From Clostridium caldaquaticum (GTDB lineage Bacteria > Bacillota > Clostridia > Clostridiales > Clostridiaceae): a stretch of 64,000 nt of DNA. The stretch covers positions 56,019 to 120,018 of the forward strand of contig NZ_JAMSKT010000010.1 in NCBI RefSeq assembly GCF_023806125.1, in the 5' to 3' direction. Under the pieces are notes generated by a model. That model did no database searches and was not told the origin of the DNA. It saw only the letters and a program-made list of their open reading frames with translations. The translations under genes and the position numbers were made by a program. This document shows positions 53,036 through 61,436 of this stretch, one piece after another. Each line of letters opens with the position of its first letter. The stretch's first letter is position 1.

Positions 53036-53854
53036 ATGGATTTATTAGAAAAAATAAAAGTTGCAAAAGAATATATTTCAAAGTATTATGCCAAAAAACT
53101 TGATGTAGCGGTAATACTTGGCACTGGACTAGGAAGCTTGGTTAATGAAATTGAAAACAAAATAATTATTAAATATAAGGATATACCAGAGTTTCCTGTT
53201 TCTACAGTGGCAGGTCATGTTGGAGAACTTATAATTGGAGATTTAAATGGTAAAAAAGTTATAGCTCTAAATGGAAGATTTCATTTTTATGAAGGCTATG
53301 CCATGGAACAAGTTACTTTTCCTGTTAGAGTGATAAAAGCTTTAGGTGTTGAAAAAATAATAGTTTCAAATGCAGCAGGAGGAATGAATCCAGAATTCGA
53401 GGCAGGTGATTTAATGATTATAACTGATCATATCAATATGATAGGAGTAAATCCTCTTATAGGGAGAAATTACGAAGAACTCGGACCAAGGTTTCCTGAT
53501 ATGTCTAATGCTTATGATAAAAATCTATCTAATGTAGTAGAAAAATGTGCTGAAAAGTTAAACATAAAGGTGCAAAAGGGTGTATACCTTGCTGTATCCG
53601 GCCCTACTTATGAAACACCTGCAGAGTTAAGAATGATGAGATTAATAGGTGGAGATGCAGTAGGTATGTCTACTGTTCCGGAAGTTATAGTTGCAAATCA
53701 TATGGGAATGAAGGTTATAGGAATATCCTGTATAACTGATATGGCTTTAGCAGATAATTTAGAACCCCTTGACCATTCTAGAGTAGTGGAAACTGCTAAT
53801 AGAGCTATGATTAAATTTGTTGCTTTAGTTAAAGAAACTGTTGGAAATATGTAA
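53036..53854 (+). CDS. Purine-nucleoside phosphorylase paralogue with Asp at the base-specificity position
   Basis: 272 residues, same family and fold as the gene before it (GTGLG near 29-33, GRFHFYEG, GPTYETPAE with Glu193). The Asn of CITN is replaced by Asp in CITDMALADN (Asp235). In human PNP the equivalent Asn243 to Asp change shifts preference toward 6-aminopurines, so this copy may prefer adenosine (inference). Tandem duplication is likely old, since the two differ along their length. SD TGGAGG before ATG. Confidence 0.9.
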   Translation: MDLLEKIKVAKEYISKYYAKKLDVAVILGTGLGSLVNEIENKIIIKYKDIPEFPVSTVAGHVGELIIGDLNGKKVIALNGRFHFYEGYAMEQVTFPVRVIKALGVEKIIVSNAAGGMNPEFEAGDLMIITDHINMIGVNPLIGRNYEELGPRFPDMSNAYDKNLSNVVEKCAEKLNIKVQKGVYLAVSGPTYETPAELRMMRLIGGDAVGMSTVPEVIVANHMGMKVIGISCITDMALADNLEPLDHSRVVETANRAMIKFVALVKETVGNM

Positions 53855-53873
53855 AATTTGGAGGTGATCCAAA

Positions 53874-55175
53874 ATGAGAATGGTAGACATTATTCAAAAA
53901 AAGAAAGCTGGCGGAGAATTGTCTAAGGATGAAATTGACTTCGTGATACAGGGGTATACAAAAGGGAGTATACCTGATTATCAAATGTCATCACTTTTGA
54001 TGGCAATATACTTTAAAGGTATGTCGAGCAGAGAAACTGCAGATTTGACTTTAGCTTTTGTAAATAGCGGGGATCAAATAAACTTATCGCAGATAGAAGG
54101 TATTAAGGTAGATAAACATTCTACAGGTGGTGTTGGAGATAAGATTAGTTTAATTGTAATACCTCTTGTAGCTTCCGTAGGAGTTCCAGTGGCTAAGATG
54201 TCTGGCAGAGGTTTAGGCCATACAGGCGGTACTATAGATAAACTTGAAACAATAGAGGGCTTTAAAACAGAACTTACTATGGAGGAATTCATTACAAATG
54301 TTAATACCTATAAAATGGCTATTGTAGGGCAGTCTGCTAATTTAACTCCAGCAGATAAGAAGATATACGCTCTTAGAGATGTAACTGCAACAGTAGACAG
54401 CATACCTCTTATAGCAAGCTCTATTATGAGTAAAAAAATTGCTTCAGGTGCTGATGCTATAGTTCTTGATGTTAAAGTAGGTTCTGGAGCCTTTATGAAA
54501 TCTATTGATAAAGCTAAAGAATTAGCTAGGCAGATGGTTGATATCGGTAAATCCCTAAATAGAAAAACTGTGGCAGTCGTTACTGATATGAGTCAGCCTT
54601 TAGGATATGAAGTTGGAAATGCTAATGAAATTAGAGAAGCTATTGAAGTTCTGAAGGGAAAAGGTTCAGAAGATGAAACAACAGTAGCTTTAACAATAGC
54701 ATCACATATGGCTGTGCTTGGCGGCGCTTTTGATGACTTTGAAAGTGCTTATAAAAAGTTAAAGAATATAATTTATTCTGGAAAAGCTATTGAAAAACTA
54801 AAGGAACTTATAAGAATACAAGGTGGAAATTCAGATTATATAGATATACCGTCTAAACTTCCACAGGCAAAATATCATATAGAAGTTAAAGCATTAAAGG
54901 AAGGCTATATAACTTCTATAAATGCTGAAAACATAGGAATATCAGCTATGCTACTTGGTGCAGGAAGAAAAACTAAAGAAGATACTATAGATCATGCTGC
55001 AGGAATTACAATGGTAAAAAAAGCAGGAGATTTAGTAAAAGAAAATGATACTATATGTATTCTTCATACTAACCTAAAAGATTGTAGTGAAGCTGAAACT
55101 ATGGCTAGGAATGCTTATAATATTGGAAGTGAAGAAATAAAATTTAATAAGTATATCTATGAAGTAATATTATAA
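53874..55175 (+). CDS. pdp: Pyrimidine-nucleoside phosphorylase
   Basis: Phosphorolysis of uridine, deoxyuridine and thymidine. 433 residues; class II nucleoside phosphorylase with VDKHSTGGVGDKISLI near 82, SGRGLGHTGGTIDKLE near 112 and a C-terminal PYNP domain. SD GGAGGTGATCC precedes ATG. The KMS-type pocket and the larger substrate range fit Firmicute Pdp rather than enterobacterial DeoA. Last gene of the deoB operon; no clear terminator follows. Confidence 0.94.
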   Translation: MRMVDIIQKKKAGGELSKDEIDFVIQGYTKGSIPDYQMSSLLMAIYFKGMSSRETADLTLAFVNSGDQINLSQIEGIKVDKHSTGGVGDKISLIVIPLVASVGVPVAKMSGRGLGHTGGTIDKLETIEGFKTELTMEEFITNVNTYKMAIVGQSANLTPADKKIYALRDVTATVDSIPLIASSIMSKKIASGADAIVLDVKVGSGAFMKSIDKAKELARQMVDIGKSLNRKTVAVVTDMSQPLGYEVGNANEIREAIEVLKGKGSEDETTVALTIASHMAVLGGAFDDFESAYKKLKNIIYSGKAIEKLKELIRIQGGNSDYIDIPSKLPQAKYHIEVKALKEGYITSINAENIGISAMLLGAGRKTKEDTIDHAAGITMVKKAGDLVKENDTICILHTNLKDCSEAETMARNAYNIGSEEIKFNKYIYEVIL

Positions 55176-55312
55176 TTTTACGGAAAAAGAAAAACTTAAT
55201 AAAGTGTCTAAAGCATACCTCTCCTCTCTTTATATGTTATAATTTAACAATTGAAAAATGTGATAATCTTTGGGAAAGTGGTAAAACTAAGGTTGTGGAG
55301 AGGAGGAGTAAA

Positions 55313-56482
55313 ATGAAAAAAACTAAAAAAATAATAGGTTTTATATTATCTACATTATTTATTACACAAATATTCGCTACTAAAGTAAAAGCAGAGGAAA
55401 GCAGCTTAAATGTTGATGCTAAATCTGCAATACTTATGGAGCCAATATCAGGTAAGATAATATATGAAAAAAATTCACATGAAAAATTAGCTCCAGCTTC
55501 TGTTACAAAAATAATGACAATGCTTCTTGCTATGGAAGCTATAGACAGCGGTAAAATAAAACTAACAGATAAAATTACTGCAAGTGAAAATGCTAAAAAA
55601 ATGGGCGGAAGCACAATGCTGTTAGAAACAGGAGAAATTAGAACTGTTGAGGAAATTTTAAAGGGTATTGCAATAGCTTCAGGAAATGATGCTGCAGTTG
55701 CAATGGCTGAATACTTAGCCGGAAGTGAAGAAGCCTTTGTTAAACTTATGAATGAAAGAGCAAAAGCACTAGGAATGAATGATACTACCTTTAAAAACTG
55801 CAATGGTTTAAGTGCTCCAGGACATGTAACCAGTGCGTATGACATAGCAATTATGTCTAGGGAACTTTTAAAACATCCTACAATATTAAAATATTCAGGA
55901 ACATATATGGAAACAATCTCTGAAGGAAGAAAAACACCTATAGGACTTGTTAACCATAATAAACTTGTTAGGTTTTTTAATGGATGCGATGGAATAAAGA
56001 CAGGTTTTACAGAAGAAGCTAAATACTGCATTTCAGCTACTGCAGTAAGAGACGGAGTAAGAATGTTGGCAGTAATAATGGGAGCTCCAACTTACAAAGT
56101 AAGAAATAGAGATGCTAGTATGTTAATGAACTATGGTTTTTCAAAATTTGAGTCTAAAAAGATTGTAACTAAGGACGAAGATGTTGAAAAAATACTATTA
56201 GGAAAGCAAAGTGATAAATTTTTTATAGCTAAAGCAAAAGAAGATAAAGTAATAATAACAGAAAAAGGAGCTCAAAATAATATATTGAAAAAATGTGTAG
56301 TTAATATAGATAAAAATAAAAAAGAGGTTAAAAAGGGTGAATTGGTAGGTTATTGTGAAATATATATCAACGATAAGTTAGTAGATAAAGTTGATATATA
56401 TAGTGATAGAGATTTTAAAATAGGGGGAGTATTTGAAAATTTAAAGAATAACTTGAAGAGATTATATGAAAATGCAATATAA
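55313..56482 (+). CDS. dacF: D-alanyl-D-alanine carboxypeptidase (DacF-type PBP)
   Basis: Low-molecular-weight PBP trimming pentapeptide stems, exported. 389 residues from the ATG at 55313 (GAGGAGGAG upstream). Signal peptide to about residue 27 (ATKVKAEES). Catalytic SVTK (Ser63, Lys66), SGN (123-125), KTG (229-231); C-terminal PBP5-like beta domain and a terminal amphipathic helix for membrane attachment. In Bacillus dacF is a forespore gene; sporulation-specific use here is inferred from context only. Confidence 0.9.
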   Translation: MKKTKKIIGFILSTLFITQIFATKVKAEESSLNVDAKSAILMEPISGKIIYEKNSHEKLAPASVTKIMTMLLAMEAIDSGKIKLTDKITASENAKKMGGSTMLLETGEIRTVEEILKGIAIASGNDAAVAMAEYLAGSEEAFVKLMNERAKALGMNDTTFKNCNGLSAPGHVTSAYDIAIMSRELLKHPTILKYSGTYMETISEGRKTPIGLVNHNKLVRFFNGCDGIKTGFTEEAKYCISATAVRDGVRMLAVIMGAPTYKVRNRDASMLMNYGFSKFESKKIVTKDEDVEKILLGKQSDKFFIAKAKEDKVIITEKGAQNNILKKCVVNIDKNKKEVKKGELVGYCEIYINDKLVDKVDIYSDRDFKIGGVFENLKNNLKRLYENAI

Positions 56483-56487
56483 AAATA

Positions 56488-56525
56488 AAAAAACTCGAAG
56501 ATTCTTGGTAATCTTTGAGTTTTTT
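56488..56525 (+). terminator. Terminator after dacF
   Basis: AAAAACTCGAAGATT pairs with AATCTTTGAGTTTTT (one G-U) around a short loop, then T-rich sequence. Confidence 0.85.
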
Positions 56526-56598
56526 ATTTGTAAAAATTCTTAAAACATTTTAAAATACTTATAGAAACTATTTATTAAAATTATTAGGAGAGATTATA

Positions 56599-57363
56599 GT
56601 GGCATTGAATATAAAAATTGATAATTTTGAAGGACCATTTGATTTACTTCTTCACTTAATTAAGAAAAATAAAATGGATATATATAATATAATGATATAC
56701 GAAATAACAAATCAATATCTTGAGTATATTAATGCAATGAAAGAAATGGATTTAGAAGTTACTTCTGAGTTTATAGTTATTGCTGCAACTTTGCTTGAGA
56801 TAAAATCCAAAATGTTGCTACCTAGTTCTGTAGATGAAGAAGTTGCAGCAGAATCAGATAATGATCCTAGAAAAGTGCTTGTTGATAAGCTTGTGGAATA
56901 TAAAAAGTTTAAATATGTAGCCCAATTTTTGCGTAGCAGAGAACAGAACTTTGGTATTGTATTTTCTAAAAAACCTGAAATAATTGAAGATAGAAATAGT
57001 GCAAGTGATGACAAGCTTATACTTAATGGTACTACTATGCTTGATTTATACAATATTTATAATGAATTAATAAATAAATACAAAGAAAAAATAAATAAGG
57101 AAAATATTGTGGATAAGGAAATAGTGGTAGATATATATAAAATAGAAGATAAGATAACCTTCTTGAGGGAAAAAGTATCATCAAATAAAAATATAGTATT
57201 TTCAAGCATAATAAAAGAGTGTTCAAATAAAATAGAGGTAGTTGTCACTTTTCTTGCTCTTTTGGAATTGATTAAGTTAAAAAGTGTTAAAGTAGTACAA
57301 GAAACAAATTTTAGTGAAATTTATTTAGAGAGGATAGAAGAAATTGAAAAAGAATTATATTAA
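56599..57363 (+). CDS. scpA: Segregation and condensation protein A
   Basis: Kleisin that bridges the SMC heads of the bacterial condensin. 254 residues, GTG start with TAGGAGAG upstream. N-terminal FEGPFDLLLHLIKKNKMDIY signature, helical middle, and C-terminal winged helix with VVVTFLALLELIKLKSVKVVQ. Its last 20 bases overlap scpB. scpA-scpB follow dacF in many clostridia. Confidence 0.94.
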   Translation: MALNIKIDNFEGPFDLLLHLIKKNKMDIYNIMIYEITNQYLEYINAMKEMDLEVTSEFIVIAATLLEIKSKMLLPSSVDEEVAAESDNDPRKVLVDKLVEYKKFKYVAQFLRSREQNFGIVFSKKPEIIEDRNSASDDKLILNGTTMLDLYNIYNELINKYKEKINKENIVDKEIVVDIYKIEDKITFLREKVSSNKNIVFSSIIKECSNKIEVVVTFLALLELIKLKSVKVVQETNFSEIYLERIEEIEKELY

Positions 57364-57955
57364 TCAAATAGAAATTGAAAACTTATCAAAAAAGAATTTT
57401 TATTTTTCTATTATCGAGTCGTTACTTTTTGTAGCAGGAGAGCCTTTAAAATTAAAGGAGATTGCTTCTATTATAGAATGCGACATTGAAACAACTAAGG
57501 AATTTATTGAGGAGCTAAAGGAAGAATATAAAGCTTCAGGAAGAGGGATAAAACTTATAAGTATAAATAATGAATATCAGCTTGTTACTAAAGCCGAAAA
57601 CAGTAGTTATATACAAAAGCTTTTAAAGACTAATACGAGACAATCTCTTTCACAAGCAGCTCTGGAAACTTTAGCCATAATTGCTTATAAACAGCCAATA
57701 ACAAGAGTCAACATTGATGAAATAAGAGGAGTTAAGAGTGATAGAGCAGTTCAGACTTTATTAGAAAAAGGCCTTATTAAGGAGGCTGGGAAAATGGATG
57801 TAGTTGGAAGACCAATGCTTTATGTTACTACCGACAAATTTTTTGTGCATTTTGGTTTGGAAAACTTAAATCAGATGCCCATTTTAGAGGAGCTGTTAAA
57901 TTTAAGTGATAATAGTATAGAGGGTGAAAACATCTTAGATAATGCCTCAGAATAA
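57344..57955 (+). CDS. scpB: Segregation and condensation protein B
   Basis: Winged-helix dimer that binds ScpA in the Smc-ScpAB condensin. 203 residues from the TTG at 57344 (GAGAGGATAG upstream, inside scpA). Two winged-helix domains: IIESLLFVAGEPLKLKEIAS and the conserved LSQAALETLAIIAYKQPITR, RGVKSDRAVQTLLEKGLI. The 20-base overlap with scpA suggests coupled translation. Converges on gerW. Confidence 0.93.
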   Translation: MKKNYINQIEIENLSKKNFYFSIIESLLFVAGEPLKLKEIASIIECDIETTKEFIEELKEEYKASGRGIKLISINNEYQLVTKAENSSYIQKLLKTNTRQSLSQAALETLAIIAYKQPITRVNIDEIRGVKSDRAVQTLLEKGLIKEAGKMDVVGRPMLYVTTDKFFVHFGLENLNQMPILEELLNLSDNSIEGENILDNASE

Positions 57956-57989
57956 AAATATGCTGTAGATTAAGATACAGCATATTTTT
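57954..57989. terminator. Bidirectional terminator between scpB and gerW
   Basis: AAAAATATGCTGTA pairs with TACAGCATATTTTT around an 8-base loop, with A/T tracts at both ends. Confidence 0.85.
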
Positions 57990-58016
57990 ATATTTATATT
58001 TAATTATGAAAATAGT

Positions 58017-58442
58017 CTATTTTACTATAGGATCTCCATTTTCATGGAAGGTAGTAGTTTTATGTTTATTTTTATTGGACAAGTTTTTCAGTGTTTCAAT
58101 TAATTGTGGTATAGAATCTATGAGTTTATCCAGGGGATTGTCATATTCTACAGGCAATAGCTTTATTGATTCATTTCTTATAACTATGAAGGCTATAGGA
58201 CGTATTGTTACACCAGCGCCAGCCCCTCCTCCAAAAGGGAATTTTGATTTTTCTGTTTTACATTCAGTTGAATTAAATTCACTTCCTCCAGAAGCAAATC
58301 CAAAAGAAACTTTTGAAATTGGTATAATAATAGAACCATCTTTAGATTGTATAGGATCTCCTACTATTGTATTTACATCTACCATTTCTTTAATATGTTC
58401 CATAGTTGTTTTCATTAAATTATCAATAGGATGGTTTTCCAT
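58017..58442 (-). CDS. ytfJ: GerW family sporulation protein (YtfJ)
   Basis: 141 residues. Starts MENHPIDNLMKTTMEHIKEM and has the Gly-rich core with IPISKVSFGFASGGSEF and FGGGAGAGVTIRPIAF, diagnostic of YtfJ/GerW. In Bacillus GerW is needed for germination; the molecular function is unknown. It follows a DUF2953 gene, the conserved ytfI-ytfJ pair. Confidence 0.9.
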   Translation of the reverse strand: MENHPIDNLMKTTMEHIKEMVDVNTIVGDPIQSKDGSIIIPISKVSFGFASGGSEFNSTECKTEKSKFPFGGGAGAGVTIRPIAFIVIRNESIKLLPVEYDNPLDKLIDSIPQLIETLKNLSNKNKHKTTTFHENGDPIVK

Positions 58443-58458
58443 GAGTATTCCTCCAATT

Positions 58459-59004
58459 CTAAGCGTTAGTACATTTATAATGGTTTAATTTTTTTATGTA
58501 TTTTAAAGTTTTTATTACTGCTATAAACATATAAATAATTTTTGCTAAGTTTATAAATATTATACTGGTAATCTGAGTTTTTAACATCTTATCATTATAA
58601 TCAGGATTTACATTGAAACTATAAAATTTAGGTTTAAAAACAATTGATAAGCATCTATATAATATAGGTGATAAAGAATATAAAAAACCTGAAATTACAG
58701 CTGTTGCAGCTGCATCATCTAGGCTAAAGTTTAAATTAATATGCATCCTTAAGGTTGGCTTGAATTTTAAACAGTCAATATTATGAACTATAATTTTAAA
58801 ATCATTAAACTTAAGGTTAATCTTTTTTTTCTTTTTTTCATTACTAATTGATATTTTTTTCTTTTTAATATTACTTTTCAATATTATTTTGAAATTATAT
58901 ATATAAAAGGAAAAATCTTCATTTGTTGATTCTAATTTTAATTTTATTGGAATTGGTAAGAGTATTAGTACGATTAAAAAAAACAAAAAACAAATTAATG
59001 GCAT
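58459..59004 (-). CDS. DUF2953 family membrane protein (YtfI-like)
   Basis: 181 residues from the ATG at 59004 (GGAGG 8 bases upstream; an ATG at 59019 overlaps that SD). N-terminal hydrophobic helix (about 1-19), a Lys-rich segment, a conserved beta-rich middle including LRMHINLNFSLDDAAATAVI then SGFLYSLSPIL, and a C-terminal hydrophobic stretch. Family DUF2953, unknown role, linked to sporulation by its stable pairing with ytfJ/gerW. Confidence 0.82.
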   Translation of the reverse strand: MPLICFLFFLIVLILLPIPIKLKLESTNEDFSFYIYNFKIILKSNIKKKKISISNEKKKKKINLKFNDFKIIVHNIDCLKFKPTLRMHINLNFSLDDAAATAVISGFLYSLSPILYRCLSIVFKPKFYSFNVNPDYNDKMLKTQITSIIFINLAKIIYMFIAVIKTLKYIKKLNHYKCTNA

Positions 59005-59180
59005 AATTATATCCTCCATACCTTATATGTGATATTATAACCAACTATATATAATTTATTAGTAAAATAAAGCAATAATTTGTAAAGTTAATGATTAGCT
59101 TCCAAATATTTTATGACTATTAAAAGTAAAAATGAAAAAAATAAATAGTAGGCGGCAGCTTTATAAGTGAGGTGAAATAA

Positions 59181-60287
59181 ATGAAATATAGGAATTTTAA
59201 AAAAATAACATATATTATGATTGCTGTTTTTTTTAGTATAAATATTTTAGGTTTAAAGGCAAAGGCTGAAGAAATTTATGTAAATGCCAGATGTGCAGTA
59301 GCTATAGATAGTAATACTAAAATAGTACTGTATGATAAAAATGCTCATATGCTGGTTCCTATGGCTAGTACAACGAAGATTATGACTGCCTTAGTAGCAA
59401 TACAGTATGGTGACTTAGATAAAAAAATAGAGATATCAAGCAGGGCAGCAGGTATACGAGGTTCAACAGTTGGTTATAAAAAAGGAGAAGTAGTTACTCT
59501 TAAAGAATTAATTTATGGTCTTATGTTGCGTTCTGGTAATGATGCAGCTATAGCTATTGCAGAAGGTATAGCTGGAAGTGTAGAGGAATTTGTTAAGCTT
59601 ATGAATGAATATGCCAGTCAAATAGGAGTGTATAGCACGCACTTTGAATCTCCTCATGGATTAGATAGTCAAAATCACTATTCTACAGCTTATGATTTGG
59701 CGGTTATAACAGCTAAAGCCAGAGAGTATCAATTGTTTAATGAGATAGTGGGATCAAAGGATGTAGATGGAGCTGAAAAAGGATTTTCCAGAGGATTCCA
59801 TAATATAAATAAAATTTTATGGCTGCTCTCTAATGCTACTGGTGTTAAAACTGGGTATACAGGTCAGGCTGGAAAATGTTTAGTAACTTCTGTAGATATA
59901 GATAAAAATGATATAATTATTGTAGTATTAAATTCTCCTAGTAGATGGAAAGAAACAGAGAAAATTAATGATTATGTAGCTAAGAATTATAGATTTAAAA
60001 AGTATTTTTCAAAGAATGATATTATAGATGAAGTAGATATTAAGGGCAAGCGTGAAAAAATTAAACTGATAACTAATGAAGATGTAGTAATACCAGAAAA
60101 AGAAGGAGTAAACTATGAGTTTAAAATTGTAAAACCAAATTATGAGATAGGAGATTCTGTAGCAAAAGGAGCTAAATTAGGAAGTATTAATGTATATGCA
60201 GATGGAAAGAAGATATATACAAAGTATCTGGAAGCCTATAATTCAGTTGAGAAGAAAGGTTTAATTAAGAAATGGTTATTTAAATAA
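59181..60287 (+). CDS. D-alanyl-D-alanine carboxypeptidase, second copy (DacB/PBP5* type)
   Basis: 368 residues with a signal peptide (about 1-30, ending KAKAEE). Catalytic STTK (Ser63, Lys66), SGN (118-120), KTG (223-225) and a shorter C-terminal region than the dacF product. GAGGTG before ATG. In Bacillus DacB acts on spore cortex. The neighbouring gerW-DUF2953 pair, transcribed divergently, supports a sporulation role (inference). Confidence 0.88.
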   Translation: MKYRNFKKITYIMIAVFFSINILGLKAKAEEIYVNARCAVAIDSNTKIVLYDKNAHMLVPMASTTKIMTALVAIQYGDLDKKIEISSRAAGIRGSTVGYKKGEVVTLKELIYGLMLRSGNDAAIAIAEGIAGSVEEFVKLMNEYASQIGVYSTHFESPHGLDSQNHYSTAYDLAVITAKAREYQLFNEIVGSKDVDGAEKGFSRGFHNINKILWLLSNATGVKTGYTGQAGKCLVTSVDIDKNDIIIVVLNSPSRWKETEKINDYVAKNYRFKKYFSKNDIIDEVDIKGKREKIKLITNEDVVIPEKEGVNYEFKIVKPNYEIGDSVAKGAKLGSINVYADGKKIYTKYLEAYNSVEKKGLIKKWLFK

Positions 60288-60292
60288 CATCT

Positions 60293-60325
60293 AAAGCACT
60301 TGGTAAACAGGTGCTTTTTATTTTA
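60293..60325 (+). terminator. Terminator after the second D,D-carboxypeptidase gene
   Basis: AAAGCACTT pairs with AGGTGCTTT (with G-U pairs) around GGTAAAC, then a T-rich run. Confidence 0.8.
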
Positions 60326-60426
60326 ATAACTTAAATATTGTAACATTTTTTAAAAATATAAATATTTTAATAGTATAGGAACTATTGGTTAAATGTTTAT
60401 CTAGCACAGATATGGGAGGGGTTAAA

Positions 60427-61410
60427 TTGAATTATGAGATACGCGATTGCATAGACGCCGGAACAGAATACTGTCCTTGCCATTTGGCGGAAACAGGAGA
60501 CTGTATAATTTGTTCACAGCTTTCTGGAAAAAAGTTTTGTGACTGCATAAACTGGAAGGGAGTATGTATATACCAGGAATACGTATGGAATAAGGAAAAG
60601 TCTAAAACAGGAAGAAGAATTTATTCCTGTAAAATAAGTAAAAAAGAATTAGTTGAGAAAAATGTAGTTATTTTTGATATAGCTGCTCCACATGAACTTG
60701 TAAAAAACTTAGTACATCCAGGCAGTTATGTTTTTTTACGAACAGACAAAACCTCACAGTTTTATGATGTTCCTATTTCTATGATGGATGTGGATATGGA
60801 GGAAAATATTTTAAAAGTTGCAATAGAGATAAAGGGCATAAAAACCAAAAGTATCAATATGCTAAAAGAAGGAGATAACATACTGGTAAGAGGACCTTAC
60901 TGGAATGGAGATTTGGGGCTTAGAAACATATACAAAAGTAGAGAAGGGACTTCAATTATAATAGCAAGAGGTATAGGTCAGGCTCCAATGGTACCAGTGC
61001 TTAAAAAGTTATATGCTAATGGTAATAAAATTATTGTAATAATGGATAAGGGGAAATACAAAGATATTTTTATTAAGAAATATTTAGACATGTGCAATTG
61101 CACAGTTATTGAGTGCAATACACTTCAATCAGGAGGACTTTCAGAGGAGTTAAAAAATAAAATAACAAGGCTTATGGAAAATGAAAAAATAAATTTGATA
61201 CATTGTGCTGGACCAGATATTCTAAATTACAAAGTGCTGGAATATATCGAAGACAAAGTAGATTTTTCATGCTGCAACAATGCAAAAATGTGCTGCGGTG
61301 AGGGCGTGTGTGGAGCTTGTGCTACTAGATATAAGGGTAGCAGAGTAAAGAAGCTTTGTAAGGTTCAAATTGAACCTAAATATTTATTTGAAGGAAGAAG
61401 ACTTATATAA
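60427..61410 (+). CDS. Cysteine-rich FAD/NAD-binding reductase with C-terminal [2Fe-2S]-type site
   Basis: 327 residues from the TTG at 60427 (GGGAGGGG upstream). Eight Cys in the first 47 residues (Cys8, 16, 18, 26, 29, 38, 40, 47) form an unrecognised N-terminal cluster. A ferredoxin-reductase-like FAD domain (about 58-155, FYDVPISMMDV) and an NAD domain (IIIARGIGQAPMVPVLK near 180) follow. The C-terminal KMCCGEGVCGAC plus a later LCK is like the [2Fe-2S] site of PyrK-type subunits. It resembles the 'sulfide/dihydroorotate dehydrogenase-like' family. The substrate is unknown, and it is probably the electron partner of the next gene. Confidence 0.75.
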   Translation: MNYEIRDCIDAGTEYCPCHLAETGDCIICSQLSGKKFCDCINWKGVCIYQEYVWNKEKSKTGRRIYSCKISKKELVEKNVVIFDIAAPHELVKNLVHPGSYVFLRTDKTSQFYDVPISMMDVDMEENILKVAIEIKGIKTKSINMLKEGDNILVRGPYWNGDLGLRNIYKSREGTSIIIARGIGQAPMVPVLKKLYANGNKIIVIMDKGKYKDIFIKKYLDMCNCTVIECNTLQSGGLSEELKNKITRLMENEKINLIHCAGPDILNYKVLEYIEDKVDFSCCNNAKMCCGEGVCGACATRYKGSRVKKLCKVQIEPKYLFEGRRLI

Positions 61411-61436
61411 TAATACTAATTATGGGGGAATAATTA

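Noticed and set aside
55237..56031. 264-codon open frame antisense to dacF
   Set aside because: Shadow of dacF: the sense strand has all catalytic motifs, while the antisense product resembles no family.
58006..58488. Open frame on the plus strand across gerW
   Set aside because: The minus-strand gene has the full GerW signature and paired neighbour; the plus-strand frame has no homology and covers the terminator region.
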